Source: Schaedlerella arabinosiphila (lineage in GTDB: Bacteria > Bacillota > Clostridia > Lachnospirales > Lachnospiraceae). From it: DNA of 64,000 bases. Positions 1 through 8,420 of the stretch are shown piece by piece. The notes beneath the pieces were generated by a model, which was not told the origin of the DNA, did no database searches, and saw nothing but the letters and a program-made list of their open reading frames with translations. Each line of letters opens with the position of its first letter. Position 1 is the stretch's first letter. A program made the translations under genes and the position numbers. The stretch is taken from positions 3,464,501 through 3,528,500 of the forward strand of contig NZ_RHJS01000002.1 in the NCBI RefSeq assembly GCF_003885045.1, read 5' to 3'.

Positions 1-995
1 ACCCTCGTCTTTTCCGCGGAATATTTCAGCGCGTTCTCAATCAGGTTCTGGCAGATCCGGTAAAAATAGGTGTTATCCGTATAAATCTCTGTGTTCTCTT
101 TCGTAAGCAGCGTCACAAATTTCAGCCCGCTTTCTTTAATCCGGTCGTCCATGTCCGCAAAAATCTGCTCAATCAGACGGTTCACCTCAAAGTGCTCCCT
201 GTGCAGCTCCACATTGCCGCTGCTTGCCTTTGCCAGGGAGAAGAGGCTGTTGATCATCTCTCCCAGCTTCTCCGTCCTGGAGGAAATCACGTCCACATAA
301 TCCCGGACGATGCCGCTCAGCTCCTCCTTTTTAATCAGTTCGATGTAGCCCACGATGGAGGTCAGCGGTGTTTTCAGGTCGTGGGATACGTTGGTGATCA
401 GATCCACCCTGAGCTGGTCGCTGCGCGAGACCTTCTCCAGGCTCTTCTTCTCTATCTCCAACGCCTCTGCCAGCCGCTTCTGCTGCATCATTTCGATCTG
501 CCCCATGATGCCCTCCAGCTTCCGGTTCCAGAACCGGCTGAGCCTGTTCCGGCAGATCAGGTATTGGGTCGGGACTGTCATGAAGATCATGTATGCCACC
601 CCGTAGTTATACCAAAATTTTGACTCATAGGACCAGCCTGCATAAACCAGTTCAAAAAACAGCAGATACACCGTTGCAGACAGTCCTGCGGCTGCCCCGA
701 TCCAATACAGACGTTTTATGGATTTTTCCCTGACTGTTTTCCATTTCTCATATTCATATCCGGCGCAGTCCTCCGGCTCCCCATATTGATGAACCAGATA
801 CAGTTTTAAAAGGATCGACACCCCCACCCCCAGCCACATATTTCCCTGTGCTCCGATCAGAAACGTTGCCTGCGGAGAATGATATCCACCATATGCTGAC
901 ATGATCCAAAGTCCTGCAAGCCCGACGGCCACTGATGTAAGCCCTGAGATTATTTTCCCTTCTCTTCCTAAAAACCGAATAAACTTCTCATACAT
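1..995 (-). CDS. Sensor histidine kinase, C-terminus beyond window edge
   Basis: Membrane sensor kinase that would autophosphorylate and pass phosphate to the regulator encoded just upstream. Translated from the ATG at 995-993, it has about four hydrophobic segments in the first ~150 residues, then a coiled stretch and the dimerisation box NVSHDLKTPLTSI with phospho-acceptor His205. The N box (NLIENALKYS) lies at the very edge; the ATP-binding G boxes are outside the window. The start overlaps the end of the response regulator gene by 8 bases (ATGTATGA), so translation is probably coupled. The multi-helix sensor resembles VanS-like or generic Lachnospiraceae kinases; the signal is unknown. 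Confidence 0.9.
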   Translation of the reverse strand, partial: MYEKFIRFLGREGKIISGLTSVAVGLAGLWIMSAYGGYHSPQATFLIGAQGNMWLGVGVSILLKLYLVHQYGEPEDCAGYEYEKWKTVREKSIKRLYWIGAAAGLSATVYLLFFELVYAGWSYESKFWYNYGVAYMIFMTVPTQYLICRNRLSRFWNRKLEGIMGQIEMMQQKRLAEALEIEKKSLEKVSRSDQLRVDLITNVSHDLKTPLTSIVGYIELIKKEELSGIVRDYVDVISSRTEKLGEMINSLFSLAKASSGNVELHREHFEVNRLIEQIFADMDDRIKESGLKFVTLLTKENTEIYTDNTYFYRICQNLIENALKYSAEKTR

Positions 996-1695
996 ATTTT
1001 TCCATTTTGTAGCCAATGCCCCACACCACCTTTACATACCTCGGCTTCTTTGTATCAATCTCGATCTTTTCGCGGATATGCCGGATATGCACCATTACCG
1101 TATTCTCTACCGTATAATCCGCCACTCCGCCCCAGACCCGTTCATAGATCTGTTCTGCCGGAAATACCTGCCCCGGATGCTCCATGAGAAGCTCCAGGAT
1201 CTTGTACTCCGTAGCGGTCAGATGCACCTCCTCCCCTTCCACAACCGCCACCCGCTGCTTTTTATCCAGCACCAGGCCGCCGTTGATGATCTGGTCCTCT
1301 GCCGGTTCCGGCTTTTTCTCACCCCATGCATGGTACCGCCGCAGATGCGCCTTGACCCTGGCGAGCAGCTCCGCCGGGTTGTAGGGCTTTTCTACATAGT
1401 CGTCCGCTCCCAGCGTCAGCCCGGACACCTTGTCGCTCTCTTCGGTCCTGGCCGACAGGATGATCACCGGAATCCTGCTTTTCTCACGAAGCTTCATCAA
1501 TGCTGACAGCCCGTTGAGCCTGGGCATCATCACGTCCAGAAGAATCAGGTCGATCTTCTTCTGCTCCAGGGCATCCAGCGCCTCCATTCCGTCATACGCC
1601 TTTTCCACCTGATAGCCCTCAAATTTCAGCAGTTCACTGATGGAATACACGATCTCCTTATTATCATCTACAATCAGTATCGTCTCATTTTCCAT
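988..1695 (-). CDS. OmpR/PhoB-family response regulator
   Basis: Cytoplasmic transcription regulator of 235 residues. The receiver domain has the acidic pair D10-D11, phospho-acceptor D54 (LLLDVMMP) and a conserved Lys near 103 (VEKPYNPAE). The C-terminal half is a winged helix (LTATEYKILELL, then YTVENTVMVHIRHIREK). The ATG is preceded by AGGAGGAG. It is the first gene of a two-gene operon with the kinase at 1-995. The target genes cannot be read from the window; similarity to VanR-type regulators is only general. Confidence 0.93.
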   Translation of the reverse strand: MENETILIVDDNKEIVYSISELLKFEGYQVEKAYDGMEALDALEQKKIDLILLDVMMPRLNGLSALMKLREKSRIPVIILSARTEESDKVSGLTLGADDYVEKPYNPAELLARVKAHLRRYHAWGEKKPEPAEDQIINGGLVLDKKQRVAVVEGEEVHLTATEYKILELLMEHPGQVFPAEQIYERVWGGVADYTVENTVMVHIRHIREKIEIDTKKPRYVKVVWGIGYKMEKYV

Positions 1696-1865
1696 GGGGA
1701 TCTCCTCCTAACTGAGGCCATAATACAAAGCTGCTTTTCCCGCGGCCCTTTTGTGTTTACATGACTACTATAATAAAACCCGCTTAAAAGAAACTCAATA
1801 TAATTCTTAAAAATATCTTAACTATTCACAGCAATGATGTTTCATTCCATTTCTATTTTTCCTTC

Positions 1866-1896
1866 TTGACTTAAAGTCCACTTTAAGGTGTATGAT
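1866..1896 (+). promoter_or_regulatory. MerR-type promoter of the aldo/keto reductase
   Basis: A -35 box TTGACT (1866-1871) and -10 box TATGAT (1891-1896) are separated by 19 bp. Between them is the perfect dyad CTTAAAGT-CC-ACTTTAAG (1870-1887). Over-long 19-bp spacers filled by such a dyad are the hallmark of promoters twisted open by MerR-family activators. No merR gene lies in the window, so the regulator must be encoded elsewhere. Confidence 0.8.
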
Positions 1897-1962
1897 AAAA
1901 ACCAGATTGATATCCTGACAACATATGGTCGGCAAGCACAATTGGAAAAGGAGAGATGGATT

Positions 1963-3096
1963 ATGATTTATAAGGAGTTTCAGAATTTAAAATTATCTGC
2001 ACTTGGCATGGGCGCCATGCGTCTGCCCACGATTGACGGAGATGATTCCAGGATTGACGAGGCGGCTTCTGAAAAAATGGTTGCCCGCGCCATGGAAAAG
2101 GGAATCAACTACTATGATACCGCATGGGGATATCACGGCGAACATTCGGAGCTTGTCATGGGAAAGCTTTTGAACAAATATCCCCGTGAGAGCTACTATC
2201 TTGCCACAAAGTTTCCCGGATACGACCTGGCAAACATGGACAAGGTGGAATCCATTTTTGAGCGGCAGCTTGAAAAATGCGGCGTATCCTATTTTGATTT
2301 TTACCTGTTCCACAATGTCTGCGAGATGAACATTGACGCTTATCTGGATCAGAAGTACGGCATCTTCGATTATCTGATGAAGCAGAAGGAAAACGGCCGA
2401 ATCCGGCATCTAGGTTTTTCCGCCCACGGAAGCGTTGAAGTCATGAAGCGTTTTCTGGACGCTTATGGGAAGCATATGGAGTTCTGCCAGATCCAGATGA
2501 ATTATCTGGACTGGACTTTCCAGGATGCCAAAGGAAAAGTGGAGCTGCTCCGTGAGCACCGCATCCCGGTCTGGGTGATGGAGCCGGTCCGCGGAGGAAA
2601 GCTTGCAGCACTCCCGGAGGAACATGCCGCGAAGTTAAAAGCCCTCCGCCCGGAGGAAGGCATCCCGGCATGGTCGTTCCGTTTCCTGCAGTCCTTCCAG
2701 GATGTGACGGTGACGCTCTCCGGCATGTCCAACTTTGAACAGTTGGAGGATAATATCCGTACATACGAGGAAGACAAGCCTTTAAATCAAGAAGAGATGG
2801 ACACACTGCTCGGTATTGCAGACGAGATGCTGGGCAAAAAGACGCTCCCCTGTACGGCGTGCCGCTATTGTGTGAGCCACTGCCCCCAGGAGCTGGATAT
2901 CCCGTCCCTGCTTGCGCTGTATAATGAGCACTGCTTTACAGACGGCGGATTCATCGCACCCATGGCCCTTTCCTCCTACCAGAAGGAAAAGCTCCCCAGC
3001 GCATGCGTAGGCTGCAGAAGCTGTGAGGCCGTCTGTCCCCAGCAGATTCTGATTTCGGAAGCAATGTCTGATTTTACGGCGAAGCTGAATATGTAA
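1963..3096 (+). CDS. Aldo/keto reductase with C-terminal 4Fe-4S ferredoxin domain
   Basis: Predicted cytoplasmic oxidoreductase of 377 residues. The N-terminal ~280 residues form an AKR barrel: LGMGAMRLP near the start, catalytic Asp and Tyr in YDTAWGYHG, Lys in YLATKFP and His in YLFHN. The C-terminus carries two ferredoxin-like cysteine clusters (CTACRYCVSHCP and CVGCRSCEAVCP), so electrons may pass through Fe-S centres. The frame is open back to 1888, but that lies in the promoter. The ATG at 1963 has AAAGGAGAG in front and gives the usual family N-terminus. Probably under MerR-type control. The substrate is unknown. Confidence 0.92.
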   Translation: MIYKEFQNLKLSALGMGAMRLPTIDGDDSRIDEAASEKMVARAMEKGINYYDTAWGYHGEHSELVMGKLLNKYPRESYYLATKFPGYDLANMDKVESIFERQLEKCGVSYFDFYLFHNVCEMNIDAYLDQKYGIFDYLMKQKENGRIRHLGFSAHGSVEVMKRFLDAYGKHMEFCQIQMNYLDWTFQDAKGKVELLREHRIPVWVMEPVRGGKLAALPEEHAAKLKALRPEEGIPAWSFRFLQSFQDVTVTLSGMSNFEQLEDNIRTYEEDKPLNQEEMDTLLGIADEMLGKKTLPCTACRYCVSHCPQELDIPSLLALYNEHCFTDGGFIAPMALSSYQKEKLPSACVGCRSCEAVCPQQILISEAMSDFTAKLNM

Positions 3097-3132
3097 AGAG
3101 GGTTACGCCAAAGTCTTCACTTATTAAAAGAA

Positions 3133-3232
3133 ATGAGGCTGTCGGGAAATGCGGTTTACCTGCAATGTATTGCTCTGTTGAACCAGGCAGGCAATATATT
3201 GGACAAACCGTATCGTTTTCCGACAACCTCAT
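3133..3232. repeat. 100-nt imperfect palindrome (long hairpin)
   Basis: The two halves pair almost along their full length. Outer arms begin ATGAGGCTGTCGG and end CCGACAACCTCAT; inner arms AATGTATTGC and GCAATATATT also pair, with a short loop near 3182. It sits between the convergent aldo/keto reductase and ATPase genes. It could act as a two-way terminator, but there is no clear T-run. It may equally be a small palindromic mobile repeat. Confidence 0.6.
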
Positions 3233-3275
3233 AATCTGAATAACAGCATTTATATTTGAAGTGAAACAAATACCT

Positions 3276-4744
3276 TCACATTGCTATTTCTACTTTCTTT
3301 CCGGCAAAGGCAATTCCATACTTCACAATATCATGAATCCCTCGGTCTAAGAGATCTGTATCATAATGCTAAGAATCTCCTTATTCGGCAGCGCCAGTTC
3401 CATAAAGGTTCCAAATTCCGTTTCAACTGCATTACTCACAGGCTTCAAATATCCTGCGATCAGGAGAAAGCTGAAAATCGTATCCGTTCCGTCTGTAATT
3501 CTTGGATAAATCACGTCCATATTTAACGATGCCTGTACCGTCTGTCCCTGCATCAAAGAAAACAGATTCTCAGCAATATCCGGGGTGAGGGAAGCCATAA
3601 TTTCCCGGATAATCTCATTGTCACTGGTATTGGTCCAGTAGGGTTTTGCCTGACAATGATTATAAAAATAATTTGCTACAGACCATGGATTAAAGATTTC
3701 TGTGTTTCCAAAACGATATCCATCGTACCAGTCACATAATTCTTCCAATTTATCCTGTTGTCCATAATAAGCTGCCATCTCTTTTACTTCGCCCTCGGTA
3801 AATCCAAAATACTTACTATATTTCTCATCCAAAACCGAATTGACAATCGGATTATTGAGTCCACTAAACAGACTCTCTTTTGAAACGCGAAGAATACCTG
3901 TAAGAACACCAAATGCAAGAGAAGGATTATCCTTTAACCCTCCTGACATGAAATTTCTCATAAAAGTTATCACTTCATTATAGAAATTTAGGGTATGTCC
4001 CTGTTGAATCGGCGTATCATATTCATCGATCAGAACAACAGCTTTAGACTGATGATGCTTTTCGAGCATGCGTCCCAGATTCAGAAGTGCTCTGGTATAC
4101 TCAACTGCATTCAGCCGATCAGACTGCATTCTCAACAGATAGTCCTTTTCCACAGGGTTAAGACAGGTGCTTGTAAAGAGTTCATCATGTCTCATGTATT
4201 CATCGCGGATAACATTTTTGATTGCTTCAAATGTACTTGCCCAATCCGCAAATTTTGCGTCTTTAAAGGTAAGTGAAATCACTGGGAAAGTGCCCTGAAG
4301 CTTCTGATACTTCTCGCCGCAGGACCAAATCTTTTTATCTCTGAAATAAACGGAGGTATCTTCTTCAGTCTTTTCAAAAAAGCTCTTGAGCATATCAATG
4401 GCCAGAGTTTTACCAAATCTTCTGGGTCTTGTAAACAGGATTACCGGTACCTGATCATCGATCAGATCACGAATCAGAAGTGTTTTATCAACATAGTAAC
4501 TGTTTTTTACTACATCCATGTATGATGTATTTCCGACCGCACAGGAAAGCATTCCCTCTTTTCCTTTTCCAGAGTTTATATTACCCCGGTAAGCAAACAC
4601 GGATTCTTCCGGAATCTTCCAGTCACGCCCCTCTTTTCGAGCGCCCTCAAATGTCTGTTTATTACATAGCCCCACTACTCTTCTGGTTGATAATTTCAAA
4701 ATTTTAGCTGCTTCTTTTGTTGAAATACACCTGAAATCGGTCAT
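3276..4744 (-). pseudogene. AAA-ATPase/PD-(D/E)XK (DUF1703-type) gene with nuclease domain deleted
   Basis: The open frame (3347-4744, 465 residues) starts with a helix-turn-helix (STKEAAKILKLSTRRVV), then the AAA-ATPase-like domain with P-loop RPRRFGKT and Walker B VVLIDEYDTPI. Relatives continue for about another 100 residues as a PD-(D/E)XK nuclease. Here the frame stops soon after the conserved LPNKEIL. In another frame, overlapping the stop, the last part of the family reappears (HYDTDLLDRGIHDIVKYGIAF, ending at 3276). The nuclease core has therefore been lost with a frame change. The ATPase part could still be made. Confidence 0.75.
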
Positions 4745-4862
4745 ACCATCACCCCTTTTCGGAAACAGTACAGCATTTTTCGGAATTTACTGCATTCATT
4801 ATACCTGACTTTCATCCGCTTTGCACTCTTTTTTTATTTTGGTATACTTTTGAGCCAGAAAC

Positions 4863-6224
4863 TTACCCTTCTTTTTCCACAATCTCCATCAGCGATACAC
4901 TTTTCAGATACCGTTTCAGCAAAAAGCAGCAGAAGTGCGGAAACGTAAATATTTTTCCGCTGTATCCGATATTCCCCATTACCAATTTGATTCCATATTT
5001 GATATCCGGATACCTGTCACTGGCGATCAGCGTCTGCAGGGACTTTGCCCTTCCGTTCACCGCCTTTACTTCCAGAGGGATCAATTCCGAACTTGTCCGT
5101 ATAAAAAAATCCTCCTCCAGTGTGGAATTTTCTTTCTTAAAATAGTACAGCCCGTATCCGCTTTTGGAAAGCGCTTCTGCTGCCACATTTTCATACAAAG
5201 AGCCTTTATACACCCCTAGATTTTTATTTTCCCGAAGGTCGTCCTGTGCTTCCTCATCCAGCATTGCCACCAGCAGCCCGCTATCGGCAAAATACAGCTT
5301 CAGTTTTGTATCATCATAATTCCCTTTCAGCGGCAGTTCCGGAAAATGCAGGCAATAACAGGTATTCACGACCCCCGCGTCCTTAAGCCATTCGATGCAG
5401 CCCCGATAATCCTTGAATCTCGCGCCGGATGCCACCTTTGAAATCTGGAACTTCTTATTGTCTCTGGCCAACTGTACCGGGATATGGCTGAACACATTGA
5501 GAATCCTGGTTTGATCCATCCCTTCCGCATATTTCCGAATATCTTCCTCATAATCCGCAAGGAGCTGCCTCTGTGTCTGCAGCGAACCCTCAAAAGTCCC
5601 CTTTTCAATATAATCACGAATCACTGCAGGCATACCGCCGAGGATACAATAGTCGATGAACAGTTCCGAACAGATCTTCATCATGACTTCTGAAAATGCT
5701 TTCAGCTTTTTCATATGATCCAGCATATCCTCCACAAAATCATCCCCATATCCTCTGGCCCACAAAAATTCTTCGAAATCCAGCGAATGCATTTCAAAGT
5801 CCTGCTTATATCCCACACTGTTGCTCTCAATTCTTCTGTAATTGATCCCCAGAAGGGAACCGCTGCATATCACATCATATTTTCCGTCCATGGAAAAAAA
5901 TTTCAGCGCTGTGGTAATCTCCGGAAAATCCTGCAGTTCGTCAAAAAACAGCAATGTGCTTCCCGGGTCAAAATGCTTATCCGGATCCAGCCGTGAAATA
6001 TTTTTGATAATATTTTGTACCCCATAGCCGTCTGAGGTGATCATTTTATATTTCGGTTCTTCCACAAAATTGATCTCTACGACGTGCTTATAATTTTCTT
6101 CTGCAAACTTCCGAATGGATTCCGTCTTTCCAATCTGCCTGGCGCCCTTCACAATCAGGGGTCTTCTATGTTCATCCTGTTTCCATTCCTTCAAATACAC
6201 ATCTATTTTTCTCTGCAGATACAT
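4863..6224 (-). CDS. AAA_14/DUF4143 ATP-binding protein
   Basis: 453-residue P-loop protein of unknown physiological role. Walker A is VKGARQIGKTESI near residues 23-35, and Walker B is LLFFDELQDFP near 90. The C-terminal DUF4143 part carries a PD-(D/E)XK-like core (EEDFFIRTSSELIPLEVKA), with the acidic and E-x-K residues kept. Length and domain order are normal for the family, so it looks intact. GAGG-rich bases precede the ATG. A strong inverted repeat and a phased repeat array lie directly upstream. These ATPases are scattered among gut bacteria and often vary between strains. Confidence 0.88.
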   Translation of the reverse strand: MYLQRKIDVYLKEWKQDEHRRPLIVKGARQIGKTESIRKFAEENYKHVVEINFVEEPKYKMITSDGYGVQNIIKNISRLDPDKHFDPGSTLLFFDELQDFPEITTALKFFSMDGKYDVICSGSLLGINYRRIESNSVGYKQDFEMHSLDFEEFLWARGYGDDFVEDMLDHMKKLKAFSEVMMKICSELFIDYCILGGMPAVIRDYIEKGTFEGSLQTQRQLLADYEEDIRKYAEGMDQTRILNVFSHIPVQLARDNKKFQISKVASGARFKDYRGCIEWLKDAGVVNTCYCLHFPELPLKGNYDDTKLKLYFADSGLLVAMLDEEAQDDLRENKNLGVYKGSLYENVAAEALSKSGYGLYYFKKENSTLEEDFFIRTSSELIPLEVKAVNGRAKSLQTLIASDRYPDIKYGIKLVMGNIGYSGKIFTFPHFCCFLLKRYLKSVSLMEIVEKEG

Positions 6225-6244
6225 CCTCTCACCTCAATTTTCCC

Positions 6245-6298
6245 GGTACATCATAACTGCCCTCTTCACTGATCTATGGCAGTTATTTTCGATGTACC
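6245..6298 (-). promoter_or_regulatory. Inverted repeat in the leader of the DUF4143 ATPase gene
   Basis: GGTACATC (6245-6252) with ATAACTGCC (6253-6261) pairs with GGCAGTTAT (6278-6286) and GATGTACC (6291-6298). This gives a stem of about 17 pairs ending some 20 bases before the ATG. In RNA it would fold just ahead of the ribosome site. As DNA it could be an operator. Part of it also resembles a unit of the neighbouring repeat array. Confidence 0.6.
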
Positions 6299-6608
6299 TG
6301 TTATAATGGAATCATCTTTCTTCCTATCATAACATTTTATGGGGGAATTACAATATACATCACACAAAAAAATGAGGGAATTTTCGACATATTACAACAT
6401 TTTATGAGGGAATTGTATTTGATATCTCACAAAACATGAGGGAGTTTTCGTTGATACACTACAAAAACATGCGGGAATTTTCGCTGATAGAACGTAAAGC
6501 ATGTAGGATTATCGTTCACACATTGCAAAGCATGAGCCAGTTACAGTCAACATGCCGCAAAATCATGACCTAATTACGATAAAACACCGCAAAACGATAC
6601 ACCAGACA
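6276..6608. repeat. Phased ~32-bp degenerate tandem repeat array
   Basis: An ATG-anchored motif recurs at 6276, 6306, 6339, 6372, 6404, 6436, 6469, 6501, 6532, 6565 and (decayed) 6597, every 30-33 bp. The clearest units (6339-6490) read roughly CATGAGGGAATTTTCG followed by TGATA and CACAAA. Units decay toward both ends. No separate spacers exist, so it is not CRISPR. The 384-bp gap between the ATPase gene and the kinase gene holds nothing else obvious. Confidence 0.8.
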
Positions 6609-7664
6609 TCAGATCACCACCTCTGAATACATCTTAATATGAAACTCTGTCCCCACCCCTTCCTCGCTGCTCACGCTGACCGTTCCATTCTGCAGCAGGA
6701 TCATCTGCCGGGACATGGCAAGTCCGATTCCCACGCTGTCGCCGGATTGATTTCCCGCCTTATAAAACCGGTCGAAAATATACGGAAGGTGTTCCCTGGC
6801 GATCCCTTCGCCGTTGTCCCTGATTACGATATTTGTGGCAAGATTGTTCTGGTTTGCAAAGACCCATACCTTCCCGCCCGGCTGCGTATGCTCAATACAG
6901 TTTTTCACAATATTGGAAACCGCCTCCGCCGTCCAGTGCTCGTCGCAAATCAGCCGGATATCCCCATCCGCCTCCACTGACAGCTCCACCTCCTTTAGCT
7001 CCGCCAGGATTTCAAAGGGCTGGCAGGATTTCAGGAGCAGTTCCCGGAGCGGCACATCCTGCTTCTTCAATTTCAGCATATTGGCATCCATCTGGGACAG
7101 CGTCAGCAGATTCCGGATCAGCCATGTGATCCGGTTCACCTGTGAATCAATCTTATCAATAAATTCCGCCCTCTTCTCCTCGTCCAGGTTCGGATTTTTC
7201 AGCAGATCCGTCATGATCGTAATGGATGTCAGGGGCGTCTTGATCTGATGGGAGATATCCGAAAGCATCTGCGCAAGGTACTCCTTTTCCTTGAGCGCCC
7301 CTGCGGATTTCTCCTGATTCTGGACAACCAGCTTATAGAGCTCACTCTGCAGCACACCGAGCTGCCCTTCGCTGTACTTCGTCATCTCCGGAAGCTCCGG
7401 GTTGTCCTGCAGCTTCATCAGATACAGGATCAGTTCCTCCAGCCTTTTTTCTCTCCTGTACCGTGTCCTGACAGAAATGAAGCACAAGGCCGCACAGCAC
7501 AGCAAGCCCAAAAAGGCGGTATGAGAACCGCCTGACAAAATAACCATATACGCTGAAAATCCCAGAATGATCCACTGCATTACCATCTCCATAACCCGTC
7601 TCCTGTGCCTGCAGTCAAATCGATAAAACTGCATCCTGTTTTTGACCCTCGCGGCAGTCACCAA
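6609..7664 (-). CDS. Sensor histidine kinase, intramembrane-sensing (BceS-like) type
   Basis: 351 residues. Two hydrophobic helices near residues 28-65 are separated only by a tiny loop (SGGSHT), so the kinase has almost no outside domain. This is typical of kinases that sense through a partner ABC transporter. The dimerisation box is DISHQIKTPLTSI with His139; the N box NIVKNCIEH and the ATP-binding DNGEGI and GIGLAMS motifs are complete. It is the last gene of the ATPase-permease-regulator-kinase group and receives its signal, I infer, from the permease at 8421-11213. Confidence 0.9.
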   Translation of the reverse strand: MVTAARVKNRMQFYRFDCRHRRRVMEMVMQWIILGFSAYMVILSGGSHTAFLGLLCCAALCFISVRTRYRREKRLEELILYLMKLQDNPELPEMTKYSEGQLGVLQSELYKLVVQNQEKSAGALKEKEYLAQMLSDISHQIKTPLTSITIMTDLLKNPNLDEEKRAEFIDKIDSQVNRITWLIRNLLTLSQMDANMLKLKKQDVPLRELLLKSCQPFEILAELKEVELSVEADGDIRLICDEHWTAEAVSNIVKNCIEHTQPGGKVWVFANQNNLATNIVIRDNGEGIAREHLPYIFDRFYKAGNQSGDSVGIGLAMSRQMILLQNGTVSVSSEEGVGTEFHIKMYSEVVI

Positions 7665-7715
7665 ATATCCATACAGGCATGGCTGCCTGTCTCACTGCTT
7701 CGCGGGAATTAAAAT
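7657..7715. repeat. Repeat copy A (between regulator and kinase genes)
   Basis: This stretch has a close relative at 12075-12130. Shared blocks include GGCTGCCTG and TGCTTCGCGGGAAT, in the same order and spacing. CAGGCA-TGGC-TGCCTG forms a small hairpin. The two copies lie near the two ends of the ABC/two-component gene group. Function unknown. Confidence 0.65.
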
Positions 7716-7730
7716 CCACTATTTTCCGGC

Positions 7731-8408
7731 TCACTCCATCCGATACCCGATTCCCCGCACGGTCCGGATAATCTGCCCATCCGCCGTATCACCCAGCTTC
7801 TTCCGCAGCCGTTTCATATACACGCTCAATGTATTATCATTTACAAAATCCCCTGCCTCATCCCAGATTCCTTCCAGAATCTGGCTCCGGGAAAGGGTCT
7901 GGCCCCGGTGGTTGAGAAAGATCAGAAGAAGCTTGTATTCCATGGCCGTGAGAATGATCTCTTCCTTGTCCGAGTAGACCCTGCCTGTCTGCAGATTGAC
8001 CTGGTTTTTGCCTACCTGGACGATCTGCTCCAGGCCTCCGCCCTGTGCGGAGGTCCTTCTTAAAATCGCCTTCATCCTGGCCAGCAGCTCCCGGATTCGG
8101 AAGGGCTTGCAGATATAGTCGTCGGCCCCCTGCTCCAGGGCCATCACCGTATGCACCTCATCCTCACAGGCCGTCAGAAAGAGGATCGGAGCGCTGCTGT
8201 TTCTCCGGATCTCCCGGCAGACCTGGTATCCATCCCCGTCCGGCAGCATGATATCCAGCAGATAAAATCCAATGTCCCGGCAGTTTTGAATCTGCTCCAG
8301 GGCCTCCGATACTCCCGCCGCGGAAAGTACCTCATAGTTTTCCTGCAGCAGCGCAAACTTCAATCCCTCCCTGATAATCTCATCATCTTCCACAATCAGA
8401 ACCTTCAT
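7731..8408 (-). CDS. OmpR-family response regulator (BceR-like)
   Basis: 225 residues. The receiver domain has acidic residues E7-D8-D9, phospho-acceptor D52 (LLDIMLPDGDG) and Lys in YICKPF. The winged-helix output domain ends with SVYMKRLRKKLG and RTVRGIGYRME. The gene sits between the permease and the kinase. The palindrome TGACA-AAAT-TGTCA upstream of the transporter genes is a likely binding site, by analogy with BceR-like regulators that activate their own transporter. Confidence 0.92.
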   Translation of the reverse strand: MKVLIVEDDEIIREGLKFALLQENYEVLSAAGVSEALEQIQNCRDIGFYLLDIMLPDGDGYQVCREIRRNSSAPILFLTACEDEVHTVMALEQGADDYICKPFRIRELLARMKAILRRTSAQGGGLEQIVQVGKNQVNLQTGRVYSDKEEIILTAMEYKLLLIFLNHRGQTLSRSQILEGIWDEAGDFVNDNTLSVYMKRLRKKLGDTADGQIIRTVRGIGYRME

Positions 8409-8420
8409 TCCTTCTCCTCC

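Noticed and set aside
6276..6608. CRISPR array
   Set aside because: Units follow each other without separate spacers, the period is ~32 bp in total, units are degenerate, and no cas genes are present.
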